From: CAYNLK01 sp964398055
GTDB lineage: Bacteria > Chloroflexota > Anaerolineae > 4572-78 > J111
NCBI GenBank assembly: GCA_964398055.1
Contig: CAYNLK010000006.1
Coordinates: 139,812 to 203,811 of the forward strand
Reading direction: 5' to 3'
Length of the DNA: 64,000 bases
Shown: piece by piece, positions 32,236-41,362 of the stretch
How the letters are laid out: every line of letters begins with the position of its first letter
How positions within the stretch are numbered: position 1 is the stretch's first letter
The notes under the pieces: generated by a model
Told to the model about the DNA's origin: nothing
What the model saw: the letters and a program-made list of their open reading frames with translations, nothing else
The model's database searches: none
Made by a program: the position numbers and the translations under genes

Positions 32236-33729
32236 ATGACTGATTTAACTCTGGCCGACGTAATTGAAGGTCTCACCGGTAAACGTATCGAAGCGCCCCA
32301 GGCAATCAAGGCGGTCGTCATCGACTCCCGGCAGGCCGGCCCAGGTTCGCTATTTGTGGCCCTGCCCGGCGGTCGGGTAGACGGCCATGATTTTGTGGCG
32401 GAGGCATTTCAGCGGGGCGCGATTGCGGTGTTGGTCCATCGACCAGTCGAGGTTTGCCCGCCTGAACGGACGATTCAGATTGACAATCGGGTGGTCGAGC
32501 AATTGGCCCAAGTTATCTCAGACTCGCAACTGCCAATTTGTTTGCATGTAGCCGATAGCCTGGCCGGGTTGCAGCAGTTGGCCGCGTTTTGGCGGCAAAA
32601 GTTCAAGCCCCGCGTCATCGGCATTACCGGTAGTGTGGGCAAAAGCACCACCAAAGAGTTGATCTGGAACGTGCTCTCAACCCGCTATAACACGCTCAAA
32701 AACGAGGGCAACCTTAACAACGAAATCGGCCTGCCGCTGACCTTGTTGGCGCTCAACGAGGCTCATGAGCAAGTTGTGCTGGAGATGGGCATGTACGATG
32801 TCGGTGAGATCGCCCTGTTGTGCCGGTTGGCCCAACCTCAGGTCGGGGTTGTCACCAATATCGGGCCAACCCATCTGGAACGCCTGGGCACGATGGAGCG
32901 GATAGTGCAGGCCAAAACCGAGCTGGTTCAGGCTTTGCCGGCGGCGGCTGCCACCATGGACCAGGGCGGCGTGGCAGTGCTCAATTACGATGATCCGCTG
33001 GTACGACCGATGGCCCGGCAAACCAAAGCCCGGGTGATGACCTACGGTTTGTCGCCGGAAGCGGATTTATGGGCCAGCGACGTTGAAAGCGCCGGCCTGG
33101 AAGGTATCCGCTTTGTCTTCCATTATCAGGACGAGGAAATTCACGCCCGGGTGCCGCTGCTGGGACGGCACAGTGTTCATACCGCCTTACGGGCGGCGCT
33201 GGTCGGTTTGATCGAGGGGTTAGCCTGGGAAGAGATTGTGACCGGTTTGCAAACGCTGCCGGGTCGAACCCAGTTGCGGCTGGTGGCGGTACCGGGGCCA
33301 CACGGCTCGACCCTGCTGGACGACACCTACAATGCCAGTCCCGTCTCAACTATTGCCGCGCTGAACTTACTGGATGATCTCAATGTTCCGCGCAAGATTG
33401 CCGTGCTGGGTGATATGCTGGAACTGGGCAGCTACGAGGAAGAGGGCCATCGCAAGGTGGGCTGCCGGGCCGCGGCCGTGGTTGACCTGTTGATTGTGAT
33501 CGGCCAACGGGCCAAATTTGTGGCCGAGGAAGCCCGGGCCTGTGGCCTGCCGCCGACCTCGATTCTGGAGATGGCCGATAATCAGGCCACCATCGCTTAT
33601 CTTGAAACTGCCTTGGGGCCGGATGATGTGGTGCTCATCAAAGGTTCCAATGCCCAGAAGTTGGATGAAATTGTGTCGGCTCTGGCCCTGATTGGCCGGG
33701 CGGCTACGCCTGAGCGTAGTCGCAAATGA
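32236..33729 (+). CDS. murF: UDP-N-acetylmuramoyl-tripeptide--D-alanyl-D-alanine ligase
   Basis: The 497-aa Mur ligase begins MTDLTLADVIEGLTG and shows VVIDSRQAGPGSLFVALPG, the ATP loop GITGSVGKSTTKE (about residue 135), the MurF block NEGNLNNEIGLPLTLL, TNIGPTHLERLG and DDTYNASPVS. It adds D-Ala-D-Ala to the peptide stem. I chose ATG 32236 over 32182 because the family starts there and the upstream codons run out of the tandem repeat. No clear ribosome site is present. The murE gene, usually just before murF, is absent. Confidence 0.94.
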   Translation: MTDLTLADVIEGLTGKRIEAPQAIKAVVIDSRQAGPGSLFVALPGGRVDGHDFVAEAFQRGAIAVLVHRPVEVCPPERTIQIDNRVVEQLAQVISDSQLPICLHVADSLAGLQQLAAFWRQKFKPRVIGITGSVGKSTTKELIWNVLSTRYNTLKNEGNLNNEIGLPLTLLALNEAHEQVVLEMGMYDVGEIALLCRLAQPQVGVVTNIGPTHLERLGTMERIVQAKTELVQALPAAAATMDQGGVAVLNYDDPLVRPMARQTKARVMTYGLSPEADLWASDVESAGLEGIRFVFHYQDEEIHARVPLLGRHSVHTALRAALVGLIEGLAWEEIVTGLQTLPGRTQLRLVAVPGPHGSTLLDDTYNASPVSTIAALNLLDDLNVPRKIAVLGDMLELGSYEEEGHRKVGCRAAAVVDLLIVIGQRAKFVAEEARACGLPPTSILEMADNQATIAYLETALGPDDVVLIKGSNAQKLDEIVSALALIGRAATPERSRK

Positions 33730-33779
33730 AAGCGAACCCATCTTAGATTGGCCCAAAGGCAGACTCGCGGACTCGGTCT

Positions 33780-34757
33780 ATGGCTTACTCGCTGGCATTA
33801 GGTACCATTACATTTTTACTGGCCGTTATTTGGGGACGCCCATTAATTAATTTATTGAGAAGCTTAAAAATTGGCAAAGGGATTCGCATTGAAGGGCCAA
33901 GTACGCATCAGGTCAAAACAGGGACGCCCACCATGGGAGGGTTGATGATTTTGATCCCAGTCTTGTTGATCACCGGTATTCTGAATATTGCCAATTTGTT
34001 GGGCTTCAACCTGATTGGGCGTTCCATTTTGGTCCCAATGGCGGCGATGATTGCTTTTGGCACGCTCGGCGCAATCGACGACTTGATGGGGGTTAAGGTG
34101 ATTACAACCGGCTTATTAGGGCGTTACAAGTTTCTCTGGCAGTTCATATTTTCGCTCATTACCGCCCTTTTTCTGCACTATGCGCTTGAATTGCGGAGTA
34201 TCGCTATTCCGGGCGTCGCCGAGAAAATCGACATCGGCTGGCTCTATATTCCGATTGCGATGTTCATCATCGTTGGTACATCGAATGCGGTGAATCTGAC
34301 CGATGGCCTGGATGGCCTGGCCGGCAGTATCGCCGCGGTGGCTTTTAGCGCCTACGGCGTCATCGCCTTGTTGCAGGGTCAAATCTGGCTGGTGGCCTTT
34401 GCTTTCACGGTTGTTGGCGCTATTCTGGCCTTTTTGTGGTACAACGCCTACCCGGCTGAGCTGTTTATGGGCGATACCGGCTCGCTGGCTCTGGGAGCAA
34501 CGCTGGCGGTCGTTGCCTTGATGACCGGGCAGTGGTTATTATTACCCGTGGTAGGCTTTGTTTTTATGGCCGAGGCCCTTTCGGTTATTCTGCAGGTCGG
34601 TTATTTTAAGTTAACCGGCGGCAAACGACTGTTCAAGATGAGTCCGCTGCACCATCATTTTGAACTGTTGGGTTGGTCTGAAACCCACGTAACTCAACGT
34701 TTTTGGCTGGTGGGTATTTTGTCGGCTATGTTGGGGATTGCGCTGGCGATGATTTGA
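33780..34757 (+). CDS. mraY: Phospho-N-acetylmuramoyl-pentapeptide-transferase
   Basis: The 325-aa membrane protein has about ten helices and the MraY motifs: IRIEGPSTHQVKTGTPTMGG near the N-terminus, the aspartate pair in GAIDDLMG, VNLTDGLDGLAGS and MGDTGSLALGA, then the cytoplasmic HHHFELLGWSE near the C-terminus. It makes lipid I by moving phospho-MurNAc-pentapeptide to undecaprenyl phosphate. It follows murF after 50 bases and precedes a small unknown gene. Confidence 0.97.
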   Translation: MAYSLALGTITFLLAVIWGRPLINLLRSLKIGKGIRIEGPSTHQVKTGTPTMGGLMILIPVLLITGILNIANLLGFNLIGRSILVPMAAMIAFGTLGAIDDLMGVKVITTGLLGRYKFLWQFIFSLITALFLHYALELRSIAIPGVAEKIDIGWLYIPIAMFIIVGTSNAVNLTDGLDGLAGSIAAVAFSAYGVIALLQGQIWLVAFAFTVVGAILAFLWYNAYPAELFMGDTGSLALGATLAVVALMTGQWLLLPVVGFVFMAEALSVILQVGYFKLTGGKRLFKMSPLHHHFELLGWSETHVTQRFWLVGILSAMLGIALAMI

Positions 34758-34861
34758 GGAAGGAGGTGTCGGTCTGCTGATACCGTTGCGATTGTTCCAG
34801 AAGGTCACTATCTATGAACAAGGCTTAATTCTTATTTACAATTATGAGGAGGTTTACCAAA

Positions 34862-35164
34862 ATGGCACACCCTAAGAAACATACTAAAATCCGCAGCAAC
34901 AATGGTCGTGTCTACCCGGAGTTAGTGATGGCGCCGTCGGCAAACGAGCGAGAAACCACCTACTATGCTGCTCTGGAACTGGTGGCCCAGATCGACGAGG
35001 CCCTGACCAGGGGTACCCGCCACTACCGCAACAAGGCCGGTGAGCTGTTGACAACCCTGGATGAGGTAGTCCGGGCTATTTTGGCCAACGATTTGCTCCT
35101 GCCTGAGGTGGTGGAAGAAAAAACGGAAAGGCGTTGGCTTCAGCCGCAGGAATTGGCTGCCTAA
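34862..35164 (+). CDS. Small protein of unknown function between mraY and murD
   Basis: I do not recognise this 100-aa protein. It starts with a basic stretch (MAHPKKHTKIRSNNGRVYPE), continues with a probable helix pair (TYYAALELVAQIDEALTRG and AGELLTTLDEVVRAILAND) and ends with charged residues. There is no membrane segment. A strong GAGGAGG site at 34846-34852 lies nine bases before ATG 34862, so translation is well supported. Its position inside the dcw cluster suggests a lineage-specific role in wall synthesis or division. Function is unknown. Confidence 0.78.
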   Translation: MAHPKKHTKIRSNNGRVYPELVMAPSANERETTYYAALELVAQIDEALTRGTRHYRNKAGELLTTLDEVVRAILANDLLLPEVVEEKTERRWLQPQELAA

Positions 35165-35193
35165 CCGTAGCGAGGGCCGATCAATAACCAGAT

Positions 35194-36669
35194 ATGGTGG
35201 ATATTAGCGCATTATCAGGCTTACGGGTGCTGGTGGTGGGCCTGGGGCGCGAAGGCTCTGCCCTGGCTACCTACCTGGCCGGGCACGGCCTGGCCGTCAC
35301 CGCCACCGACTTGCAAACTGCCCCCAAATTGGGCGCGCTGCCGGCTATGCTCGAGCAGGCTGGGGTAACCCTGGTGTTAGGTGAGCACCCGCTTGGGCTT
35401 CTGGAACAAACCGATATCCTGTTTGTTAGCCCTGGTATTCCCCTGGAAAGCCCTTTTCTGAACCAGGCCAGAGCTCGCCGCCTGCCCTTGAGCACGGAAA
35501 GCCGTTTGTTTTGCCATCTTTGTCCGGCCCCAATTGTGGGGATTACCGGCTCCAGCGGCAAAACCACCACCACGACCCTGGTTGGCCGGATTCTACAAGC
35601 CGACCGCTCCGACCGAACCACCTGGGTTGGCGGCAATATTGGCCAGCCCCTGATTGGGTTGGTTGACCAGATCAAGCCTGACGATATTGTGGTGATGGAG
35701 TTGAGCAGTTTTCAATTGGAATATTTTCATGCCCAACTTAATCAGGCGGCCAGCCTCGATCACCTGGCCGGTGCTACCAGGGCTGCCATAGCGGAGTTAT
35801 TGGCCAGTTGGAGTCCACCGATTAGCGCCATTCTCAACATCACGCCCAATCATCTGGACCGCCATCCGACGATGAAGCATTATGTGCGGGCCAAACGAGC
35901 CTTGATTGATTATCAGAACGATCAGGATGTGCTCGTGATGAACCTTGACAACGATTTGACCCGGACCATCGGCTACCAATTTCGGGGCAAGACCCGCTGG
36001 TTCAGCCTGGAGGCGCAAATGCCGGGTGGGGCCAGTCTGGCGGATGAGCAGGTGGTGTTATTGGACCAGGATGGTCGCTACCGGCCGGTGGTTGGCCGGT
36101 CGGAAATAAGATTGAGAGGACGCCATAATCTCTACAATGTCCTGGCGGCCTGCTTAATTGCCTGGCAAGCCGGCGCCTCGATTACGGCTATGCGCCAGGT
36201 GGTCGCTACCTTCAGCGGGGTGGCGCACCGCCTGCAGCTAGTCCGGGAACGTCATGGGGTCAGCTTCTACAACGACAGCATTGCCACCAGTCCGGAGCGA
36301 CTGATGGCGGCACTCCACTCTTTTGACGAGCCGATTGTGCTGTTGGCCGGGGGACGTGACAAACATCTCCCCTGGGACGAAGCCGCCCGCCTGATTTGGC
36401 GAAAGACGCGCCAGGTGATCTTGTTTGGCGAAGCAGCCGAGCTTATCGCCAGGGCGCTCAAGCGGGTCAAGCCGGAAATTGCCACAACCGGCAGTGTCCT
36501 TCATCGCTGTACCGACCTGGCCGCAGCCGTGAAACTGGCGGCAGAAGTGGCCCGGCCGGGTGAGGTTGTGCTGCTCGCGCCGGGTTGCGCCAGCTACGAT
36601 ACTTTTCAGGATTTTGCCGAACGGGGCGAACGGTTCAAAGAATTAGTTTTACAGTTGCCAGATGAGTAA
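35194..36669 (+). CDS. murD: UDP-N-acetylmuramoylalanine--D-glutamate ligase
   Basis: The 491-aa protein has the MurD N-terminal domain (LRVLVVGLGREGSALATYLA), ATP loop GITGSSGKTTTTTLVG (about residue 115), VMELSSFQLEYF, NITPNHLDRHPTMKHY and the C-terminal VSFYNDSIATSPER and LLAGGRDKHLPW. These are MurD hallmarks. It adds D-Glu to UDP-MurNAc-L-Ala. Compared with the usual 440-460 residues it is long; about 25 extra residues (around AASLDHLAGATRAAIAEL) sit before the NITPNH block. It overlaps ftsW by eight bases. Confidence 0.95.
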   Translation: MVDISALSGLRVLVVGLGREGSALATYLAGHGLAVTATDLQTAPKLGALPAMLEQAGVTLVLGEHPLGLLEQTDILFVSPGIPLESPFLNQARARRLPLSTESRLFCHLCPAPIVGITGSSGKTTTTTLVGRILQADRSDRTTWVGGNIGQPLIGLVDQIKPDDIVVMELSSFQLEYFHAQLNQAASLDHLAGATRAAIAELLASWSPPISAILNITPNHLDRHPTMKHYVRAKRALIDYQNDQDVLVMNLDNDLTRTIGYQFRGKTRWFSLEAQMPGGASLADEQVVLLDQDGRYRPVVGRSEIRLRGRHNLYNVLAACLIAWQAGASITAMRQVVATFSGVAHRLQLVRERHGVSFYNDSIATSPERLMAALHSFDEPIVLLAGGRDKHLPWDEAARLIWRKTRQVILFGEAAELIARALKRVKPEIATTGSVLHRCTDLAAAVKLAAEVARPGEVVLLAPGCASYDTFQDFAERGERFKELVLQLPDE

Positions 36670-37873
36670 GTCCAAAGCTGAAGAGCTGCACAAATATGAT
36701 TATTTGCTCATCATCACCACGGCCGCGCTGGCTACGGTGGGTCTGATGATGATTTATAGCGCCACGTTTGCCCTGGGCTATCAACTGCACGGGCAGCCGA
36801 CTTATTACTTCATCCGCCAACTGCTATGGCTGGGGGTTGGTACATTGGCCCTGATCATTTTTGCCCGGATCGAGTACCACACCTGGCGGCGTTTTTCCAT
36901 CCCGTTGCTGGCCTTGACCCTGCTCTTGTTGGTGCTGGTGCTGGTCTTTGGCGATGAACGCTTTGGCGGTCAGCGTTGGTTGTTTAACGGTTCCATTCAA
37001 CCGTCAGAATTGAGCAAACTGGCGATTATCATCTATATTGCCGATTGGCTGTCGTCAAAAGGGGAGCAAATTCGGAAGGTGAGTTATGGGCTTATTCCGT
37101 TTGCCATTCTGCTGGGAGTGATTACCGGCCTGATTGTGCTGCAACGAGACCTGGGCACCGCGGTTTTGATTGCATCGACCGCTTTGGCCATGTTCTTTAT
37201 TGCCGGCGGAAATCTGTGGCAGATTTTGCTCAGCGGGATTTTGGGCGGCGCCACCCTTTATCTGCTGATTACGCGCTCATCCTACCGCATGGCTCGCCTG
37301 ACGGCCTTTCTTGACCCGCTCAATAGCGACCCGTTAGGCAATGGTTACCAGATCCGCCAGATTTTGATCGCCCTGGGGTCAGGCGGATTGACCGGCCTGG
37401 GACTGGGGGCCAGCCGCCAGAAATTTGGATACATTCCGGCCTCTCACACCGATGGCATTTTTGCCATTTTGGGTGAGGAACTGGGCTTGATTGGGGCGCT
37501 GGTGGTGATTGGATTATTTGCCTTTCTGGCCTATCGTGGTTTTCGGATTGCTCTGACCGCGCCCGATGCTTTTGGGACGGTGCTGGCTTCCGGGATCACC
37601 TGTAACCTGATTTTTCAAACGATCATCAACATCGGAGTCGTAACGGCCAGTTTACCTTTTACCGGCATTCCCTTGCCGTTTATCAGTTTTGGTGGTTCAT
37701 CCCTGGTGATCAGCCTGGCCGGCGTTGGTCTGCTGCTGGCCGTGTCGCGGCGCACCATGCCGGATGACTCCCAGGAGAAGGAGCAAGGTGAGGTTGATCA
37801 TCTCCGGCGGCGGAACCGGGGGGCACGTCTATCCGGCTCTGGCCGTCGTAGCCGAGCTAAGGCGACAGCCTGA
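36662..37873 (+). CDS. ftsW: SEDS-family glycosyltransferase FtsW
   Basis: The 403-aa polytopic protein has about ten membrane helices. SEDS motifs include GQRWLFNGSIQPSELSK, VLQRDLGTAVLI, GNGYQIRQILIALGSGG and PFTGIPLPFISFGGSS. It polymerises glycan strands at the septum with the FtsI-type protein. The start at ATG 36662 overlaps murD. The stop at 37873 lies 86 bases inside murG, and the last 28 or so residues are read from murG coding sequence in another frame, giving a basic tail. Confidence 0.93.
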   Translation: MSKSKAEELHKYDYLLIITTAALATVGLMMIYSATFALGYQLHGQPTYYFIRQLLWLGVGTLALIIFARIEYHTWRRFSIPLLALTLLLLVLVLVFGDERFGGQRWLFNGSIQPSELSKLAIIIYIADWLSSKGEQIRKVSYGLIPFAILLGVITGLIVLQRDLGTAVLIASTALAMFFIAGGNLWQILLSGILGGATLYLLITRSSYRMARLTAFLDPLNSDPLGNGYQIRQILIALGSGGLTGLGLGASRQKFGYIPASHTDGIFAILGEELGLIGALVVIGLFAFLAYRGFRIALTAPDAFGTVLASGITCNLIFQTIINIGVVTASLPFTGIPLPFISFGGSSLVISLAGVGLLLAVSRRTMPDDSQEKEQGEVDHLRRRNRGARLSGSGRRSRAKATA

Positions 37874-38915
37874 GCCGATGGAAATCCGCTGGGTTGGTAG
37901 CGTGGGCGGAATGGAGCAAGCCCTGGTCGAACGGGCCGGTTTAACCTTTGAGTCAATTGCGGCCGTGGGGTTGCGCGGCAAAAATCCGCTGGCAGCGTTG
38001 TACAGCCTCTGGACGCTGGGACGAGGCTATTGGCAAAGCCGGCGGATAATGGCCGGCTTCAAGCCTGATGCGCTCTTTGTGACCGGTGGTTACGTTTGTG
38101 TGCCGGTGGCCTTGGCCGCCAGCCGAGCCGGAGTGCCGATTGTCATCTATTTGCCCGACATCCGGCCGGGCCTGGCCATCAAATTTTTGGCTCGCCTGGC
38201 CGAGCGGGTCGCGGTAACGGCGGTGGAGGCTCAGGCTTTTTTCAAGCCCGGCTTGACCGTGGTGACCGGTTATCCGGTCAGGCCGGAGCTGGCCAGGCCG
38301 GCCAACGGCCAGAGTCAGGTTGAAGTGAAGGCGGCCGCCCGGCAGCAGTTAGGTTTAACCGACGAGTTGCCGGTGCTGCTGGTTTTTGGCGGCAGCCGGG
38401 GGGCGCGCAGTCTCAACCGGGCGGTAGCCGGCCGGCTTGAAGCCTACCTGGCGGTGAGCCAGGTGGTGCATGTCAGCGGCAACCTGGATGTTGACTGGGT
38501 GCAGGCCCGGCGAGCCGAGCTGCCCCCGCAGCTACAGGACCGCTATCACCTGTCGGCCTATTTGCACGAAGAGATGGTCGCCGCGTTGTGGGCGGCCGAT
38601 CTGGTCGTTTCAAGGGCCGGGGCCAGTACCCTGGGCGAGTTTCCAGCAGTGGGTCTGCCGGCCATTTTAGTGCCTTACCCGTATGCCGGCGCTCATCAGT
38701 ATGTGAACGCCGATTTTCTGGCCCGCCGGCAGGCCGCTGTTGTGATCAACGATGCCGATGTGGAGACGCAGTTGTCAGAAACAGTGATTGACTTGCTGAC
38801 CAATCCAGACAAATTGCAGGTTATGCGTCGAGCTGCCCAAAGCCTGGCTAAACCGGACGCGGCCGCCCGGTTGGCTCGAGAAATCTTGGAGGTACGTTGC
38901 CGTGGTCGAAGTTAA
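37788..38915 (+). CDS. murG: UDP-GlcNAc--undecaprenyl-pyrophosphoryl-MurNAc-pentapeptide transferase
   Basis: The 375-aa protein begins VRLIISGGGTGGHVYPALAV, the MurG N-terminal glycine-rich loop, and has VTGGYVCVPVALAA, LLVFGGSRGARSLNRAV and VVSRAGASTLGEFPAVGLP. It adds GlcNAc to lipid I to form lipid II on the cytoplasmic face. I chose GTG 37788 because the family starts there and AAGGAG lies just upstream (37778-37783). The longer frame from 37725 is only the ftsW overlap. The end overlaps the next gene by 14 bases. Confidence 0.95.
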   Translation: MRLIISGGGTGGHVYPALAVVAELRRQPEPMEIRWVGSVGGMEQALVERAGLTFESIAAVGLRGKNPLAALYSLWTLGRGYWQSRRIMAGFKPDALFVTGGYVCVPVALAASRAGVPIVIYLPDIRPGLAIKFLARLAERVAVTAVEAQAFFKPGLTVVTGYPVRPELARPANGQSQVEVKAAARQQLGLTDELPVLLVFGGSRGARSLNRAVAGRLEAYLAVSQVVHVSGNLDVDWVQARRAELPPQLQDRYHLSAYLHEEMVAALWAADLVVSRAGASTLGEFPAVGLPAILVPYPYAGAHQYVNADFLARRQAAVVINDADVETQLSETVIDLLTNPDKLQVMRRAAQSLAKPDAAARLAREILEVRCRGRS

Positions 38916-39732
38916 TTGGACCTTATTATCATTTATATTTGTGGCTATTTTTGCCCTGGTCGGTTTTATGAAAGGGTGGTGGAAAGAGGCGATTACGACC
39001 TTTTTTCTGGGAATTTTGGTGTTATTTTTACAGATGCCCGATATAGCCGTTGCCTTCACCGACAGTATCAACTGGGTGTTGGACAAAATCTGGGGAATTC
39101 TACCCGCTTCCCTGGCCGCCACTCTCGTCGATTTTATGGAACAATCGTTGGCTTTGAACATCCCCCCAGAGGGGCCTCGACTTGATCCCACCAACCCCAA
39201 TACCTGGCTGGCTATTTTACTTATTTTTGTGGGCCTGGCCATCCTGATCAGCCGGGCCAGTTTGCGTCGGGATATCAGCAGATCCCCAGCGCGTTATTAT
39301 GCCCCGACCGTTTTAGGCAGCCTTTTAGGCGGACTTTTGGGCGCGTTCAATGGTTTTTTGATTATCAACCTGATCCGGGAATATCTGGATGGCCGGGCCT
39401 TGCCCGGGGGGGTAGCCACAGCTTCGGTCAGCGAGTTGACTTTACCTGGTACGAGCAACTTCGGCGCCTCGGCCGCCAATCTGTCGATCCAGGCGACCGA
39501 TCTGCCCAGCATTACCATCTTGGATACGGCGATTCCGTGGGGGGTCATTCTGGTCAGTATTATTCTTGTAGTAGCCGCCCTCGTCACCAGACTCAGTCTT
39601 GTCGCCAAATTTCGTGATGGCTTTAATATAAGCGCAAGTAAAAAAATACCTTATGGATATTCTGCTTATAACATTAAAGATATAGAGCCCCTTGGGCCGG
39701 TTTTTGTGGAAAAGAGGTCTGACAAGAAATAG
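38902..39732 (+). CDS. CvpA-like membrane protein
   Basis: The 276-aa protein has an N-terminal helix with the CvpA-like pattern FVAIFALVGFMKGWWKEAIT, a second helix, then LAILLIFVGLAILIS, a GSLLGGLLGAFNGFLIINLI block that is the CvpA signature, and a last helix VILVSIILVVAALVTRL. A cytoplasmic tail follows. CvpA proteins are poorly understood and have been linked to envelope integrity. The gene starts at GTG 38902 inside murG and lies between murG and murC, an unusual place in a dcw cluster. Family call is moderate. Confidence 0.7.
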   Translation: MVEVNWTLLSFIFVAIFALVGFMKGWWKEAITTFFLGILVLFLQMPDIAVAFTDSINWVLDKIWGILPASLAATLVDFMEQSLALNIPPEGPRLDPTNPNTWLAILLIFVGLAILISRASLRRDISRSPARYYAPTVLGSLLGGLLGAFNGFLIINLIREYLDGRALPGGVATASVSELTLPGTSNFGASAANLSIQATDLPSITILDTAIPWGVILVSIILVVAALVTRLSLVAKFRDGFNISASKKIPYGYSAYNIKDIEPLGPVFVEKRSDKK

Positions 39733-39826
39733 TCTCTTGCGGTAAATAGCATAAGATAAAGAAACCGAAAACTGGTCATGAGACTTGAAGTCTAAGTTTG
39801 GTGGATCCAAGATTTAACGTGAATCA

Positions 39827-41239
39827 ATGATTATGTCACACGTCCATCTCATCGGCATTGGCGGCGCGGGTTTATCGGCCATTGCTACCGTACTTTTACA
39901 ACAAGGGTATGCGATCTCCGGCTCGGATGTGCAGGCGTCGCCGGCTACGGAGCGACTGGCTGAATTGGGGGCGACCGTCTACATCGGCCACCGGCCTGAG
40001 AATTTACCCGCCAATGTGGACGCCGTCATCATTTCGTCGGCGATTCCGGCCGGCAACCCGGAACTGTTGGCGGCCCAACAGCGGGGCTTGCGGGTGGTGA
40101 AGCGGGCCGAATGGCTGGGCCAGATGATACAGGGGCGGGTTGGGATTGCTATGGCCGGCACGCACGGCAAAACCACCACCACCGCCCTGACTGCCTTTCT
40201 GCTGCAACAGGCCGGGCTTGAGCCGACCTATATTGTGGGTGGTTTTGTGCCCCAATTGGGCAGCAATGCCGCCGCCGGTTCGGGCCAGGCTTTTGTGATC
40301 GAGGCGGATGAGTATGACTATATGTTTCTGGGCCTCCGGCCCCAGGTGGCAGTGGTCACCGTGGTGGAGTGGGATCATCCCGATATTTTCCCCACGCCCC
40401 AGGCGTTGGAGCAGGCATTTGTGGATTTTGTGCGCCTGGTTCCAACTGATGGCCTCGTTATCGGCTGCGGTGATGAGCCTAAAGTCCGCCAGCTGTTGGT
40501 CCAGGCTCAGGCCAGGGTGATTACCTACGGCTTGCAGGCCGGCAACGACTGGCAGGCGATTGAGCTGCAACCAAACCGGCAAGGTGGGCACGATTTCAAG
40601 GTGAAGCAGCGTGCGTCGGCTCAAGTGGACTCGAAAAGGTCAAATTCAGCCTTCAGCCCCGCGAAGCGTCCTTCAGCCTTCTCGCTGTCCCTGCCCGGCG
40701 TCCACAATGTGCTCAATGCCCTGGCCGGGCTGATTGTGGCCCACCAGCAGGGCATCCCGTTGGACCGGGCCGCTGAAATTCTGAGCCGCTTCAAGGGCGT
40801 GCGCCGGCGTTTTGAGTTGAAAGGGGAAGTCAACGGGATAACGGTGATTGACGACTATGCTCACCACCCGACCGAAGTTCGAGCGACCCTGGCCGCGGCC
40901 CGGAGCCGTTTTGGGGATAGGCCAATTTGGGCTGTGTTTCAGCCCCATACCTTCAGCCGGACCGCGGCCTTGCTGGACGATTTTGCCGCCGCCTTTGACC
41001 TGGCCGATCACGTAATTATTGTTGACATCTTTCCCTCACGGGAGGTCGATGAGGGGCGAGTCCACAGCCGTGAGTTGGTGCAGCGGATGACGCACCCGGA
41101 CGCTCGCTACCTGGGGCCGCTGCGTGAGGCGGCGGCTTATCTGGTCGAACAGCTCGCCCCCCCGGCCGTCTTGCTGACCCTGGGCGCCGGCGACGGCTAT
41201 CATGTTGGCGAGTGGGTTTTGGAAAAAATTGAATGTTGA
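39827..41239 (+). CDS. murC: UDP-N-acetylmuramate--L-alanine ligase
   Basis: The 470-aa protein opens with HVHLIGIGGAGLSAIATVLL, the MurC Rossmann loop, and has ISSAIPAGNPELLAAQQ, ATP loop MAGTHGKTTTTALTAFLL, EADEYDYMFLGLRP, EWDHPDIFPTPQAL and VIDDYAHHPTEVRATL followed by WAVFQPHTFSRTAALL. These are MurC-specific. It adds L-Ala to UDP-MurNAc. Starts are possible at ATG 39827 or 39833. About 20 residues of low complexity (SKRSNSAFSPAKRPSAFS) interrupt the region before LPGVHNVLNALA and look like a small insertion. Confidence 0.96.
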   Translation: MIMSHVHLIGIGGAGLSAIATVLLQQGYAISGSDVQASPATERLAELGATVYIGHRPENLPANVDAVIISSAIPAGNPELLAAQQRGLRVVKRAEWLGQMIQGRVGIAMAGTHGKTTTTALTAFLLQQAGLEPTYIVGGFVPQLGSNAAAGSGQAFVIEADEYDYMFLGLRPQVAVVTVVEWDHPDIFPTPQALEQAFVDFVRLVPTDGLVIGCGDEPKVRQLLVQAQARVITYGLQAGNDWQAIELQPNRQGGHDFKVKQRASAQVDSKRSNSAFSPAKRPSAFSLSLPGVHNVLNALAGLIVAHQQGIPLDRAAEILSRFKGVRRRFELKGEVNGITVIDDYAHHPTEVRATLAAARSRFGDRPIWAVFQPHTFSRTAALLDDFAAAFDLADHVIIVDIFPSREVDEGRVHSRELVQRMTHPDARYLGPLREAAAYLVEQLAPPAVLLTLGAGDGYHVGEWVLEKIEC

Positions 41240-41271
41240 TAAGAATGATTTGTTGGTTTGAGAGTTGATTA

Positions 41272-41342
41272 GTGGGTTAGTTGGCTAGATGGTTAGATTG
41301 GATGAATAGCCAACCAACTAACCAACCAGTCAACCAACCAAC
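41272..41342. repeat. GTTAG/CAACC tetranucleotide-rich imperfect inverted repeat before the 70-aa gene
   Basis: A GTTAG/GGTTAG-rich left arm (about 41272-41301) faces a CCAACCAAC-rich right arm (41310-41342) across a short loop, forming a long imperfect hairpin. It resembles the TTAG/TTGG array at 42545-42617. Confidence 0.75.
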
Positions 41343-41362
41343 TATTCTTAGAGGAGAGTTCA

